A stretch of 64,000 nucleotides of DNA, from the NCBI GenBank assembly GCA_025175895.1, contig CM045989.1, positions 22,623,928 to 22,687,927 of the forward strand, written 5' to 3'. Below are positions 45,433 to 59,279 of this stretch, one piece after another; positions within the stretch are counted from its first letter, which is position 1, and each line of letters begins with the position of its first letter. The notes beneath the pieces were generated by a model. The model saw only the letters and a list, made by a program, of their open reading frames with translations, made no database searches and was not told the DNA's origin. The position numbers and the translations under genes are program-made. This DNA comes from Wurfbainia villosa (taxonomy: Eukaryota > Streptophyta > Magnoliopsida > Zingiberales > Zingiberaceae).

Positions 45433-46720
45433 TTGCGCTCAATATTGGATTTAATTGGGATTTGGTTAATCTAGATTTTTCTTATTTATTTATTTTCTTA
45501 TTACTAATGCTTTCCTTTATTTTCTTCTATACAAAGGAGTATGCTCGAATTCAAAGATTAAATCAATTTAACGATGTGAATTCTATTGACCTTTATTGTA
45601 AAACTTGTGGTGAAGACAGACATGACAGTGACATTTTCCCAATCCTATTTACACCTTTGTCTTTCGAACAAGTAGATATCACCTACAATCAAAATTAGTG
45701 GCTATCACTTAACTCATATTCGTACCCTCATTACACTGATGTGATAAATCCTCAAAAAATTTTCTATTAAGATGAAATTGAAAATGACTATTATGAACCA
45801 CCATCAAAATTCTATCATACACCAAAATCCAACCTAAAGGCTATGCTAGAAAATTTTATTGTAGACCAAACATGGAAACAAGAAGAGTTTAGACAACAAA
45901 TGCTAGAGTTCAATCAACAACATCATACTACAACAAAAGCATTTGAAGAACTAGCAGATAATTTTAATTATTTTCCTACACATACTAGATTGGATACTCA
46001 ATCAATTTTCACAGATGAATGATAAGGATGTAGATGACACAATGACCTAAAGGGATAAATCAATTCAATCATCACAAGAAGAGAAACTTGAGGAATATAA
46101 CATTGATATCTTGATCGAGGAGTGTGTTGCTTCAATTCAAAAACCTTCGAACCTCGAGAATCCAGAAGGGTTTTCCTTAGACATCAATAATAAAACCTCT
46201 TTACTTATTAGTGATGATGAAGTTTCATTTGATATAATTGAGACTAATCAATCTTTTGCTAAGAATGTTTGTGGTAGGTTGCATTATTTACAGCATATGG
46301 ATGAAGAAGAACTTGAGGAATTTAATATTGACATTTTGATCGAGGAGAGCATTACTTCAATTCAAAAACCTTTGAACCTCAAGGATCTATAAAAACCTAT
46401 CTTAACCACCATCGAAGTTGTAGTAATAGATAATAAACCTTTTTTGGTGTTTGGTAAAAATGAAATTTAATTTAATATAATAGAAACTGCTAATAAATCT
46501 TTTGTTAAGGATGTTTGTGGCAGGTTGCATTATTTACAACATATGGACAAATACGAATATCATGAGCGGACTCCTAATAAAAATTTGAAGTTGAGCATAT
46601 CCAATATCCAATCGAGGAAAGAAGTAAGCAAATATCTAGTTCCTCCAAAAGCAAGATTTAAAAGACATGGAGGAATGAGAAATACGAAGGCAGAGAAGTA
46701 TCTTATTCCAACATGAGCAA
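45433..46720 (+). pseudogene. Decayed Athila/Tat gag remnant
   Basis: A frame near 45540-45690 reads ARIQRLNQFNDVNSID and CKTCGEDRHDSDIFP, a zinc-knuckle-like CX2CX4H with Phe where the last Cys should be. Farther on, 46100-46390 and 46330-46720 share two blocks (DILIEE.ITSIQKP and CGRLHYLQHMD) repeated about 225-246 bp apart, a local duplication. Acidic and short on recognisable domains. Confidence 0.6.
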
Positions 46721-47614
46721 AGTTTAAAAGATAATCCCTCAATGAACTTATAGAGAGAGAAAAGAGACGCAACCTCTTCCGCCCACGAGCTCCCGATTAA
46801 AATTTTAGAGGGGTTAAGCTTATGATCTTAAATAAGAACTCCTTGGGAGGCAACCTAAGTTTTCTTTTTAAGCATTTGCAATTTCCTTTCTAGTATTTCG
46901 ATTCCTTTCAGTTTAATTTTTTTTAATTAGAATGAAGGAATAAAAACAACCGTGACATCATCTGAGCAAGCACACCTAGTCCATGTCAATCAACATAGTC
47001 GTGTTCAAGTTTCAGAGATTATCATGCCCCAACCGTGTCAATAAACATGGTCGTACCCTTTCTTTACTCGTCCTTCTTCATCTACAGGTACTAGCACTCC
47101 AGACGATCCATACGCTCGGATCCAGTCTTCTCTGGATTCCATTCACACATATCTGAGAGAGCTGCGGGCCGAGGTAGATAATTAATGCCATATTTCATTG
47201 GCACATTTGACAAGGTCATTTCTATCCATCTCCACCTCCTGAGTAGTTTAATTTTTCATACTGTTGCCCTTCCATACATTGAGGATAATGTATAATTTAA
47301 GTTTGAGAGGGGGGGGTACTTAGTTAACTTTGTATATTTCTTTGCATCATTCATCTTACATTCCATATGTTTTATATCATTGCATTTCATATAATGTTTT
47401 ATCATATCATGTTTCATTATATTTCGAGAATTTTCAGTATTTTAAGTTTCTGCTCGTAGCTTTATGATAGTTGATTTTCCGTCTATGGTGATATGAACTG
47501 AAATTAGTTAGATTGGTGAACTTTTTTTTGGCTTCCTTATTAAGAACCCTATCGTTGGTGCAATTGACCCAGGTCACGATTGACCAGACTCGAGTTTGAC
47601 TCGAGAGATATTTT

Positions 47615-50600
47615 TGTCACGCCCCGAGAGTATGCCGTGCCGAAAAGCAAACGGACAACATCTCCCTTGTACGTGGCAACATATCGGGTTAATACAAGGC
47701 CCGTAGGCCCACAACAACAATATAATACAAAAATATCAACATACCAAATACAGCGGAAACATACTACAGATAAAACAAGATACAAAGACTCAACTATGCA
47801 CTCCGGAGTGACTTGACACAACAAGAATCATAATAGAAACCACAACAATGGAAAAATACATACAATACATCCGTATATCACAAATACGGAAACAATACAG
47901 GCTAAAACCCAAAACAACAATACAGAATACATCAATCCACAAGAATACAACAAATCGTAAATAAACCTCCATCCGTTCGGTGTGAGATGGGATCAGCTGG
48001 CGGAGCTCCGAACGCCCAAGGAATCTTCTACCTGTAATCTGGGCGACAGGAAGCCCAGGGTCCCGGGGTGGTGAGTATAAACTCAGGGTTAATATGTAGA
48101 ATGTGCATGAACAACATATAAGGATATAGAGATCTACAAGTATACATGTGAAGATCTACAAGTATACAACATGAGTCCAATAGACATAAAGTCCTATCCA
48201 AATCTAATAACAAGTAATCACAGTATAGTCATACTCAATGTATACACTAAACTGATCAACTGAACATGAAGTAATGTACCAACGTACCTGACGGTGTGTA
48301 ACACCATATGCTAGATCATCCTGAACAGATATACAATAACATAACCCATATAACGTACCAAGTCAATCCCATACCTGACCAATACTCCAACATATGAACA
48401 GTATATGATCACCTGTAATAACAACCCGGTCCATACCACACAATGACATGATGCTAATCAAATACATACAATACTCTGAATCAACGCATGTATCATGCTC
48501 AACACATAGCAGTATATAAAATGAAGATGACATGTATCATGATGAACAACCATATGCAACAATCATAGCTCAATCAAATGCAGCATCTCACAGGCATATG
48601 TAAAACATATATCAAATACATGCATACATATATATCAGCAATGCATATGCATGATCACTATCTGCGGACCCGTCCAACCACGACCCCAGAGTGGCTAGGG
48701 TGGCACGACAATGACAACTAGCTCGACTCCAACTACCACTACTCTCGAGTGGCCGAGTTGGGTAGTATGACTGAGTAGCGTATAAGCGTAAAGAGCTAAC
48801 TACTCCTAGGGGCCCCTGCTGCAAGCCACGCCGTCCCTACCCATGAGTAGACAAGCGTCGCATACAGGACAACTGCACGTCACACAACCACCGTCTATAG
48901 TGGGGGAGTGCTAACACCACTCTGCACAGTGGCCAGGTGCGCATCTCCAGCTACCACCGTCTATAGTGGCCGAGTGCGGCACATCCAATGCTCTGCCCTC
49001 AACCCTGCTACCACTACCCCGAGTGGCCGGGGAGGCAGGATGACTGACGACCCATCTCAACCACAACGGAGACCCAGTCAACAGCATGCATTCAATGTAA
49101 TGATGCATAGCTCCATACATGTATCCTCGCAACACTCCCTATCCCACAGGGAGTCCTGGTCAACCAAAAGTCAACTATGCAAGGGCTACAATCCACAAGA
49201 CTCTCTCTATCGCACAAAGAGTCATACACATATGACAATCAACCATGCTAATACCTCTAGTCAGTAGCGAGATACTATCGACAATCCATATAACCATACA
49301 CAGATATACGATCCATAATGGATATACCATCACGCTAGGACCTCTAGTCCATGGTCACATACTGACAACCACACACTATCTATGTACAGACAACTAGATC
49401 CACCATAGATGCACTACTAATACGGGTATGATATAACAATCGACTCCATAATCCAATCCATCACCTAACTCTAGTGATGTAACACAGTAACCCAATCTAA
49501 GGTCACAAAGATAACCCTAACCACCTGTACTTACTGAACATCTACCAGCTAACACATAATAGGGTTTATAGTTCCTATCCATGCTAGATAATCAATGAAG
49601 TAACAGAGTATATATCTCAAAGGTCAAGGCAGTACAAGCATATGATTAAATAAGAGTGGATCTAAGATCAAAGTAATAACATAAGTCTAAATTCATGCAC
49701 TGGACTTTGATCAAAACTACCGGACCAGGTAGATATTACCCACCTGATACGAAGCTCGAATAATCCTCATGGCCGCGGGCCTGCTTCGTATCCCAAACCT
49801 GCACAATAGTAACAAATTATGGTTAAGTACAAGTCTCTAATAATTATACGAACAAAATACTAATTCGTTCTATATTCGCATCCTTCCCTCGTCTACGAGT
49901 AAGAACCCTAATCATCCCAATCCGATCCACCATAACCCACTCACAATAAATCACCGACATCCTCAAGATTGATTTAGGTGAATATATTTAACCACACTAA
50001 GCTCTCTTACAATAGATCATATTCATCTAGCTTTCACCAGCTCACAACCTATCTGGAAGATAAACCCACTATCAATCTACCATAAACATAATAACATATA
50101 AGCTGCATCAACAATCTGTTGCTATAAGACGAATGAACTCATATATCAATCACTCTACCACATTCATCCATATCAAATCCAAATTCACCTACCTCACTAA
50201 ATCCAAATTCAGATCCATCTTCTGCCCAAACCATCAATGCCGATTAATTGCATATCTATGGCTACACAAATATACAACGGCACAACCAATCCGATCGGCA
50301 TCAATAATCAACCAAATCAATGTTAACAATCATATAACACTCTGAACCTCACTGTCCATCCAGCCAACATCTTTATTACAACATCCCAAACAACACCTAA
50401 ACCATTTTACCTATTCACAGATTAACCAATCATCAATTTGAATTTCTCAGCTCAAATCCATTCTGCAACTTCTTCTTCCACACACACCCGACACAGATCA
50501 ACAACTCCAAAATCCTTTGACATAAACCCACAAATTCCATAGGCATTGACATACCATGAAAAATACAGCAATTAACATAGAAACAACAAAGGTAAACCAA

Positions 50601-51491
50601 CTTACCGGTCCTAGATCTCCACCGGCAACCCTCCTCCCCTGTTCACTGGAAATTCCTCCCACAATAGCTACCTGTCACTACTTCCCATACCACCAGAAAT
50701 CAGGGCTAAGAGGGATAGGGATTTCAGATGAAAATGAATCTTATCCAAGATCGAGAAAATGGATCACTGACCTACCTATCTTCGATGACGTTCGGATAGG
50801 GCAGCTCACCGAATAGGAGTTAGCAACGGAGATCTTGGTGGCAGGTGGGGGCAGCGGCCAATCGGACGAAGAAATTAACACCGATGGTTTACACAGCGTG
50901 CTCGCAATAGAGATCAACAGCAATGACCTAGCTCCGGATGTCGACGAGCTCAGGTGGCGGTGGAGGCACTTACTTTCGTTGGACCAGAAGAAAAGTCGGT
51001 GAAGAGAAATGAAGAAGTTGACTGGAGATCAGCCCAGTGGTGGCGCCGTCGAGCTGCTCGCACCGGATGCCGTCGAGCGGAGATCGGCGACAAAAATCGT
51101 GCGGAGCGCAGGAACGAGGCGGAGAAGCAAAGGAACGGAGATTGCGATGAAATGGTTCATTCTGTTCGTCCGCAGCCTTTATATGTCGTTCGTCCCATTC
51201 AGTTAACCCAGCCCAATCCAAACCTAATCTGATTTGGTTCAGCTCGGCCGGTTCAGCCACTTAACCCAAGTCAAATCCAATTTAATTTAGCCCATTTATA
51301 GCCCAAGCCTAATACTAGCCCAAGCCTAATACCAGCTCAAGCCCAATTTAGCCCAAGCCCATTACAGATTCTAACCCAATTAATCCACTTATTGAGCCCA
51401 ATTTAATCCACTAATTAACCCAATTAAACCACAAATTAAATCCAATTAATTAAAGGGTTAATCCATATAATTTTTTTTTCCGTATTTTACA
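47615..51491 (-). repeat. 3' LTR of the Ty3 element
   Basis: Minus strand begins TGTAAAATACGG and ends CTCGGGGCGTGACA. A TATA-type box (CATATAAAGG) lies near 51177-51186, followed downstream by a GC-richer stretch. A cluster of CCACT...AGTGG stems fills 48675-49035. Frames in it are not conserved between the two LTRs and were not called as genes. Confidence 0.95.
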
Positions 51492-51504
51492 TTCTCCCCC
51501 ACTT

Positions 51505-53250
51505 ATAAAAATTTGGTCCCCAAATTTCCAACTCATGTACGAGTACGATATGTCTCATCAACCATCTCAAGTATCCGAAGAAAAGTCACACACCTCAAGT
51601 ACTAAGTGGGGTACTGAGTTCGAATATTATATTCCAGCTCTTATATACACTCCCAACCAACCTATTAAGAGGTAAATAACTGTACCAGAGTGGAGCTCTA
51701 TACTCATGACCGGTGGAAACTTTGCCAGAATCATAAGGTGAATCATGAATCACTATCAGAAATGATACTCAAGGTTACTCTATGGATATAATTCCATCAA
51801 GCAATCCAACGAAGTCCATCTTACGTCTTGGAAGAAAATGAGCGGACTTAGTTAATCGACCATCAACTACCCAAATCCGATAAAGTCCTTTCTGAATTCT
51901 AGATAATCTCCCAACACAGTCTAACATACTAGGCTCTCATTTCATCACGGTACGTAACCCTACAGGTCACTAATATTCCACCTTTACTTGTTGGCACACC
52001 CAACCTCAAATTACGGAATCAATCATATCCCATATCTTGTTCCACCAACAGGAACGTCCCAATACTCACTATTTTCGGATACACTCCGAATAAATCACCA
52101 CTCATGAATGAAGAGTCTCCTGAAACAACTCTTCCTAAATCGAATGTAACTTTGGGAACCACTATCCTTCCCAGAGACGGATATTTATTCTCACAAGAAA
52201 AATTAATCTAATGTCCAAAATTCACTCTGTCACATAGAACTGAAAGTAACTGGAAGACTATAATGACTAATCTCGCTAGTTTCTCAACTAGCATACACAT
52301 AATATACGTCCCAATCAACAACATCGGGATCGCTTCTAATCCCTGAAATATTGCATCTATGTGCAGTACCCTTACATCCCCAACGGAAGGACTAACTAAC
52401 ACTAATGTAAAAGTCAGTCATCGTCTAGGCCCTGAAACTTAGCTTCACAACTTCCGACCAGGTGATTTCCATCACCTTCTTGGTCCAACAAGTCGGCGAT
52501 ATAGTATCGCTAAAACATCCTATCCGCATCTCTGGTAAATACCAAATCAATCTAGGGACACCACAATTTCCCCTAAGATTTTGAATATATCTCAAAAATA
52601 TATCATCCACAGATATGATGACAATCGATCTCAAATACTACAAGAGTACTTGATTCCTCAAATCCATGAATGACTAAATCGTCGATAAGTCTAACAACAT
52701 TATCAATCAGCTCTATACACCTGCATCCTTTTACTTTAAGCTGATGATAGCTCAATCATCACACCAACGATGATAATTGTACGACACCAAGTCACTACAA
52801 TATCAACTCTCCAAGCATAGATTAACCCTAGGATATACACAGATGTCCTTTAGCTGATCTAAACAGATCATCTATCCATAACGAAGGATATTCATTCTCC
52901 ACAACTACTGCATTCCAAACATCGATAATCGATGCATAACCTCAAAGGTCTGACTCTCTTTTAACAAAGAGTTTCGGATCTTCTCAAGAAGAACCACTAG
53001 GACAGATAAATCTCCCATCCAATACCTCATATAATCGCAACTTATGTTCTTTTGATTTCCACAGTGTTTAGCAACACTGATACCCGTAAAATCATCTCCC
53101 GGTATGAGGTCTCCAATATCAGAACTATTCTCGAAATAACCCCAAACACATATTCCTACTTGCCCATGCAGTAGCCAACCCGGGAGTTCATCCGCAACTA
53201 TATCCGAATACTCTTGGATTATACACACATCCGAGAGACATAGCATACTG
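51505..53250 (-). pseudogene. Ty3 pol remnant: PR-RT linker, RT and integrase
   Basis: Minus strand, N to C: a linker with QEYSDIVADELPG and DLIPG (53220-53090); RT start with LDGRFICPS and KLFVKRE (53025-52920); an RT catalytic block with ISVDDIFL (about 52625-52590), the Asp pair of the family's FxDD motif; integrase with CWWNKIWD (about 52057-52030), CQQVKVEY, and WVVDGRLTKSAHFLP (about 51870-51824), the hallmark of Ty3 integrases. Many stops and frame changes separate them. RNase H and much of RT between 52900 and 52640 are missing or unrecognisable. Nothing here could be active. Confidence 0.85.
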
Positions 53251-55364
53251 TCATTTCAACAATTTAATTATCCATAAGGATATGTCTATAATAGAGGTAT
53301 GTCTAGCAAAATCTAAGGGTATCCCTTGACTTCTTGGTTGTTGATCAACATCTCACCAGACGGTAGAGAAAAATCACCAACCCACAAGTTGATAGGAACC
53401 CTTCTAATCCTATCTAAGAATATTCTAGACCTGGCTACCTGTAACTATCAGTATCCCTCAATATATCCACATAGGGTAAACTAAGGTAATACCCCAAATG
53501 ATCAATTCTTCGGTCTACTATATCTCTTCTCGAGTCACCATGTAAACTCGCCCAACATCTGTTCTTGATGACTGAGCACAAGTAGCTACTAAAATCTGCC
53601 ATGAAGGAACTGAAATCAACTGCTGAACTGAGGTACAAACTGCAACAACTGCAATGGAGATGGTAAACACTGTTGTACTGGCAAAAGGGTACACATCTGA
53701 CTGTAAAATATTGAAGAACTATCAACATCGTAGCACGCTCCAACTCTGCGAAAGGTATAGCTGCAACTGAAGAATACTGCATAGATACGACCATCGTCGT
53801 ATACTCTCTCTCCTCTGAACAAATCATAACTACGCCTGGGAAGGTAACAGTTGCTGTTGTCTGGGAAGGTAATAGTTGTTGTCTGAACGTCTGAGTCTTC
53901 TGAGATGTTTTTGGCTGATACTGCTGAGTAACTTACTTCTTCCGGATGAAAGTATCAAAGAGCTCCAACTATATCTGAGGTAGTAGATCGTTGCTGATGT
54001 GATAATCCATTCTTCTGTCATGATCTCGGCTTCCGAGGTTGTGGATCGTCCGCTCGAAAGCATCATCCATAGTCTTCCACTGAGTCTTCAAAGTACATAC
54101 TCTCCTCGTAGATACCGGCTGCTTATATTAGAAACAGATACAATGGTCCATCGGATAATCTGGCTCTGTGTCTCGTCGTAACCCACACTGCACACACATA
54201 ATCTCCCTTCGGAGTCTTTCCTCTGAGTTCGCTAATAAACATGAGAAACTGCTGACAATCTGCAATCGGTCTTCTATGATCGAAAAACTCTCCAATAGTC
54301 GCTCGTGACTCATGACTTAAATCTTGCTCCTTTTATCCAACATTTGGAGATTTTGGATTCCAATAATTTGACTCGCAAAATCTGCTTATCAAATCTCCAA
54401 CACTTTAAAACACTTACTACGGAGTCATTTCTATACACATGACTCAGTCTAAGGACTTCCGGTAGGATCTGGTAGGAGATCCAAATATCCTGATCAAGAT
54501 GTCAACCGATAAACCCGTGGGTGGCCAAAACCAACTCAAATACATTCTTGGGCTATTAGGTGGTCGTAACCCTCGCAAGTCTAACGACTTTGCATTGTAC
54601 CTTCGTTATCAAACGATGACCCTACTCAAAGCTCAAGAATTCCCTGACAATGAGTCAAAGAAGATGACATGGGAAAATACTATCTCACAACATCACTACA
54701 CCGTGGCCAAGTGACGTGTGATTTCCCGAAGGCTATTTCCTATATCTTCCACCAAGTATCGGGTTGATCCCAATAATGGTATTCAACACTCTACTTTCTT
54801 CGTATAACACGAGTTAAGTACTCAAAAGTACTCTCAAATTTATACAACCTAACACGACCATCTCAGAGATCAAAATCCCTATGAATATCATCCACTAATT
54901 TCCTACTATCTGCATCCGCAATAGTATACTAGTCTGCTCATTACCCCAAAGGTAATGATCTGACTAGCACAGTTAGTGAAGATCCGTAAGACCGTAATCT
55001 TTGATCTCCACAAAAAAATGTGACTACTAACCCCTGCTCTTCGACTCGGTATCAGTCGGCTCTCAAAGGTAATTACCTTTTCGAGAGCAGGTACATGTCT
55101 AATAACCTCAACATGTCGTTCCCGTGACCAACTCAAACCATGGTTATGAATACTGACTAGCATACTACAAGGAATGCACTGTTATAAGCAACTAAATGCA
55201 TAGCCAAAAGAAGGATATGCAATAACAACTAACATACCTTAAACCTTGTAGCTCGAAGATGTCCCGCAACAGCCAGATCCCAGAACTCACAAAACCAAAA
55301 CCGAGTAAAGCAAAACTCGATGTCCGAATGAAATAAAATCCAAAAGTGGACTTTACAACCTAGG
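53250..55364 (-). pseudogene. Ty3 gag region, degraded
   Basis: Several short frames with protein-like character lie on the minus strand, for example around 54313-54128 (MSHERLLESFSIIEDRL) and 54070-53940 (DHDRRMDYHISNDLLP, then FDTFIRKK after a stop). The position between primer site and pol implies gag and protease, but no knuckle or protease motif could be found. From 54320 to 55364 I see only the leader region and no gene. Confidence 0.5.
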
Positions 55365-55376
55365 GCTCTGATACCA
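55365..55376 (-). other. Primer-binding site of the Ty3 element
   Basis: Minus strand reads TGGTATCAGAGC, complementary to the 3' end of plant initiator methionine tRNA, continuing CCTAGG. It lies seven bases after the 5' LTR. Confidence 0.95.
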
Positions 55377-55383
55377 ATAAAAT

Positions 55384-58300
55384 TGTCATGCCTCGAGAGT
55401 ATTCCATGCCGAAAAGCAAACAGACAACATCTCCCCTGTACGTGGCAACATATCGGGTTAATACAAGGCCCGTAGGCCCACAACAACAATATAATACAAA
55501 AATATCAACATACCAAATACAGCGGAAACATACTACAGATAAAACAAGATACAAAGACTCAACTATGCACTCCAGAGTGACTTGACACAACAAGAATCAT
55601 AATAGAAACCACAACAATGGCTAAATACATACAATACATCCGTATATCGCAAATACGGAAACAATACAGGCAAAAACCCAAAACAACAATACAGAATACA
55701 TCAATCCACAAGAATACAACAAATCGTAAATAAACCTCCATCCGTTTGGTGTGAGATGGGATCAGCTGGCAGAGCTCCGAAAGTCCAAGGAATCTTCTAC
55801 CTGTTATTTGGGCGAAAGGAAGCCCAGGGTCCCGGGGTGGTGAGTATAAACTCAGGGTTAATATGTAGAATATATAAGGATATAGAGATCTACAAGTATA
55901 CATGTGAAGATCTACAAGTATACAACATGAGTCCAATAAACATACAGTCCTATCTAAATCTAATAACAAGTAACCACAGTATAGTCATACACAATGTATA
56001 TACTAAACCGATCAACTGAACATGAAGTAATGTACCAACGTACCTGACGGTCTGTAACACCATATGCTAGATCATCCTGAACAGATATACAATAACATAA
56101 CCCATATAACGTACCAAGTCAATCCCATACCTGACCAATACTCCAACATATGAACAGTATATGATCACCTGTAATAACAACCTGGTCCGTACCACACAAT
56201 GACATGATGCTAATCAAATACATACAATAGTCTGAATCAACGCATGTATCATGCTCAACACATAGCATTATATAAAATGCAGATGACATGTATCATGATG
56301 AACAACCATATGCAGCAATCATAGCTCAATCAAATGCAACATCTCACAGGCATATGTAAAACATATATCAAATACATGCATACATATATATCAGCAATGC
56401 ATATGCATGATCACTATCTGCGGACCCATCCAACCACGACCCCAGAGTGGCCAGGGTGGCACGACAATGACAACTAGCTCGACTCCAACTACCACTACTC
56501 TCGAGTGGCCGAGTTGGGTAGAATGACTGAGTAGCGTATAAGCGTAAAGAGCTAACTACTCCGAGGGGCCCCTGCTACAAGCCACGCTGTCCCTACCCAT
56601 GAGTAGACAAGCGCCGCACACAGGACAACTGCACGTCACACAACCACTGTCTATAGTGGGGGAGTGCTAACACCACTCTGCACAGTGGCCAGGTGCGCAT
56701 CTCCAGCTACCACCGTCTATAGTGGCCGAGCGCGGCACATCCAATGCTCTGCCCTCAACCCTGCTACCACTACCCCGAGTGGCCGGGGAGGCAGGATGAC
56801 TGATGACCCGTCTCAACCACAAGGGAGACCCAGTCAACAGCATGCATGCAATGTAATGATGCATAGCTCCATACATGTATTCTCGCAACACTCCCTATCC
56901 CACGGGGAGTCCTGGTCAACCAAAAGTCAACTATGCAAGGGCTACAATCCACAAGACTCTCTCTATCGCACAAAGAGTCATACACATCTGACAATCAACC
57001 ACGCTAAGACCTCTAGTCAGTAGCGAGATACTATCGACAATCCATATAACCATACACAGATATACGATCCATAATGGATATACCATCACGCTAGGACCTC
57101 TAGTCCATGGTCACATACTGACAACCACACACTTATCTATGTACAGACAACTAGATCCACCATAGATGCACCACTAATACGGGTATGATATAACAATCGA
57201 CTTCATAATCCAATCCATAACCTAACTCTAGTGATGTAACACAGTAACCCAATCTGAGGTCACAAAGATAACCCTAACCACCTGTACTTACTGAACATCT
57301 ACCAGCTAACACATAATAGGGTTTATAGTTCCTATCCATGCTAGATAATCAATGAAGTAACAGAGTATATATCTCAAAGGTCAAGGTAGTACAAGCATAT
57401 GATTAAATAAGAGTGGATCTAAGATCAAAGTAATAACATAAGTCCAAATTCATGCACTGGACTTTGACCAAAACTACCGGACCAGGTAGATATTACCCAC
57501 TTGATACGAAGCTCGAATAATCCTCACGGCCGCGGACCTGCTTCGTATCCCAAACTTGCACAATAGTAACAAATTATGGTTAAGTACAAGTCTCTAATAA
57601 TTATACGAACAAAATACTAATTCGTTCTATATTCACATCCTTCCCTCGTCTACGAGTAAGAACCCTAATTATCTCAATCCGATCCACCATAACCCACTCA
57701 CAATAAATCACCGACATCCTCAAGATTGATTTAGGTGAATATATTTAACCACACTAAGCTCTCTTACAATAGATCATATTCATCTAGCTTTCACCAGCTC
57801 ACAACCTATCTGGAAGATAAACCCACTATCAATCTACCATAAACACAATAACATATAGGCTGCATCAACAATCTGTTGCTATAAGATGAATGAACTTATA
57901 TATCAATCACTCTACCACATTCATCCATATCAAATCCAAATTCACCTACCTCACTAAATCCAAATTCAGATCCAACTTTTGCCCAAACCATCAATGCCGA
58001 TTAACTGCATATCTATGGCTATACAAATATACAACGCCACAACCAATCCGATCGGCATCAATAATCAACCAAATCAATGTTAACAATCGTATAACACTCT
58101 GAACCTCACTGTCCATCCATCCAACATCTTCATTACATCATCCCAAACAACACCTAAACCATTTTACCTATTCACAGATTAACCAATCATCAATTTGAAT
58201 TTCTCAGCTCAAATCCATTCTGCAACTTCTTCTTCCACACACACCCGACACAGATTAACAACTCCAAAATCCTTTGACAGAAATCCACAAATTCCATAGG

Positions 58301-59247
58301 CATTGACATACCATGAAAAATACAGCAATTAACATAGAAACAACAAAGGTAAACCAACTTACCGGTCCTAGATCTCCACCGGCAGCCCTCCTCCCCTGTT
58401 CACCGGAAATTCCTCCCACAATAGCTACCCGTCACTGCTGCCCATACCACCAGAAATCAGGGCTAAGAGGGATAGGGATTTTAGATGAAAATGAATCTTA
58501 TCCAAGATCAAGAAAATGGATCACTGACCTACCTAACTTCGACGGCGTTCGGACAGGGCAGCTCACCGGATAGGAGTTAGCAACGGAGATCTTGGTGGCA
58601 GGTGGGGGCAACGACCAATCAGACGAAGAAATTAACACCGATGGTTTGCACAACGTGCTCGCAATAGAGATCAACAGCAATGACCTAGCTCCGGATGCCG
58701 GCGAGCTCAGGTGGGGTGGCGGCACTTGCTGCCGTTGGACCAGAAGAAAAGTCAATGAAGAGAAATGAAGAAGTTGGCTAGAGATCAGCCTAGTGGTGGC
58801 GCCATCGAGCTGCTCGCACCGGATGCCGTCGAGCGGAGATCGGCGACGGAAATCGTGCGGAGGGAAAGAACGAGGCGGAGAAGCAAAGCAATGGAGATCG
58901 CGATGAAATGGTTCGTTCTGTTCGTCCACAGCCTTTATATGTCGTTCGTCCCATTCGGTTAACCCAGCCCAATCCAAACCTAATCTGATTTGGTTCAGCT
59001 CAGCCGGTTCAGCCACTTAACCCAAGTCAAATCCAATCTGATTTAGCCCATTTATAGCCCAAGCCTAATACCAGCCCAAGCCTAATACCAACTCAAGCCC
59101 AATTCAACCCAAGCCCATTACAGATTCTAACCCAATTAATCCACTTATTGAGCCCAATTTAATCCACTAATTAATCCAATTAACCCACTAATTAAATCCA
59201 ATTAATTAATGGGTTAATCCATATAATTTTTTTTCCCGTAATTTATA
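55384..59247 (-). repeat. 5' LTR of the Ty3 element
   Basis: Colinear with 47615-51491. Its outer end reads TATAAATTACGGG on the minus strand, with the terminal TG mutated to TA. A small deletion relative to the 3' LTR removes about 15 bases near 55873. It holds the same stem cluster at 56420-56790. Confidence 0.95.
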
Positions 59248-59279
59248 ATTTTGATGTTCGACAAAATGTATGACAATGT

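Larger units (their letters stand above)
38788..47555 (+). mobile_element. Second Athila/Tat-like element (right end disrupted)
   Basis: The 5' LTR seems to run from near 38788 (start uncertain) to CCACATCA at 45408, interrupted by the element at 39667-44845. A tRNA-Asp-type primer site TGGCATCATTGTCGGGGA lies at 45415-45432, then decayed gag to about 46720, the GGGAGGCAACCTAAG block at 46848, CACG/CGTG-type boxes at 46950-47060, and a polypurine tract GAGAGGGGGGGG near 47305-47316. The sequence after the tract could not be matched to the 5' LTR, so the 3' LTR is unproven. Pol was not found. A SIRE element interrupts it at about 47556. Confidence 0.75.
47615..59247 (-). mobile_element. Complete Ty3/gypsy element (Tekay-like), decayed pol
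   Basis: LTRs 47615-51491 (3', 3877 bp) and 55384-59247 (5', 3864 bp), ending GGCGTGACA or GGCATGACA. A perfect TSD ATTTT lies at 47610-47614 and 59248-59252. Primer site TGGTATCAGAGC is at 55376-55365, seven bases from the LTR; the polypurine tract AAGTGGGGGAGAA abuts the 3' LTR at 51492-51504. The internal region is only 3.9 kb, with gag-like, RT and integrase remnants in that order, which is the Ty3 arrangement (integrase last). The LTRs are close to identical while the coding region is full of stops and gaps, so this copy was probably mobilised in trans. Confidence 0.96.

Noticed and set aside
38788..47555. A TSD for the second Athila element
   Set aside because: The left edge is ambiguous and the right edge is lost behind the SIRE insertion, so no TSD can be claimed.
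48908..49267. 119-codon frame repeated at 56664-57023
   Set aside because: Conserved only because the two LTRs are copies of each other. Composition follows the stem cluster, and no domain is visible.
58498..59016. 172-codon frame on the minus strand in the 5' LTR
   Set aside because: In the sister LTR (50741-51260) the same stretch is split into two frames, and it resembles no known protein. It is a chance frame in GC-rich LTR sequence.
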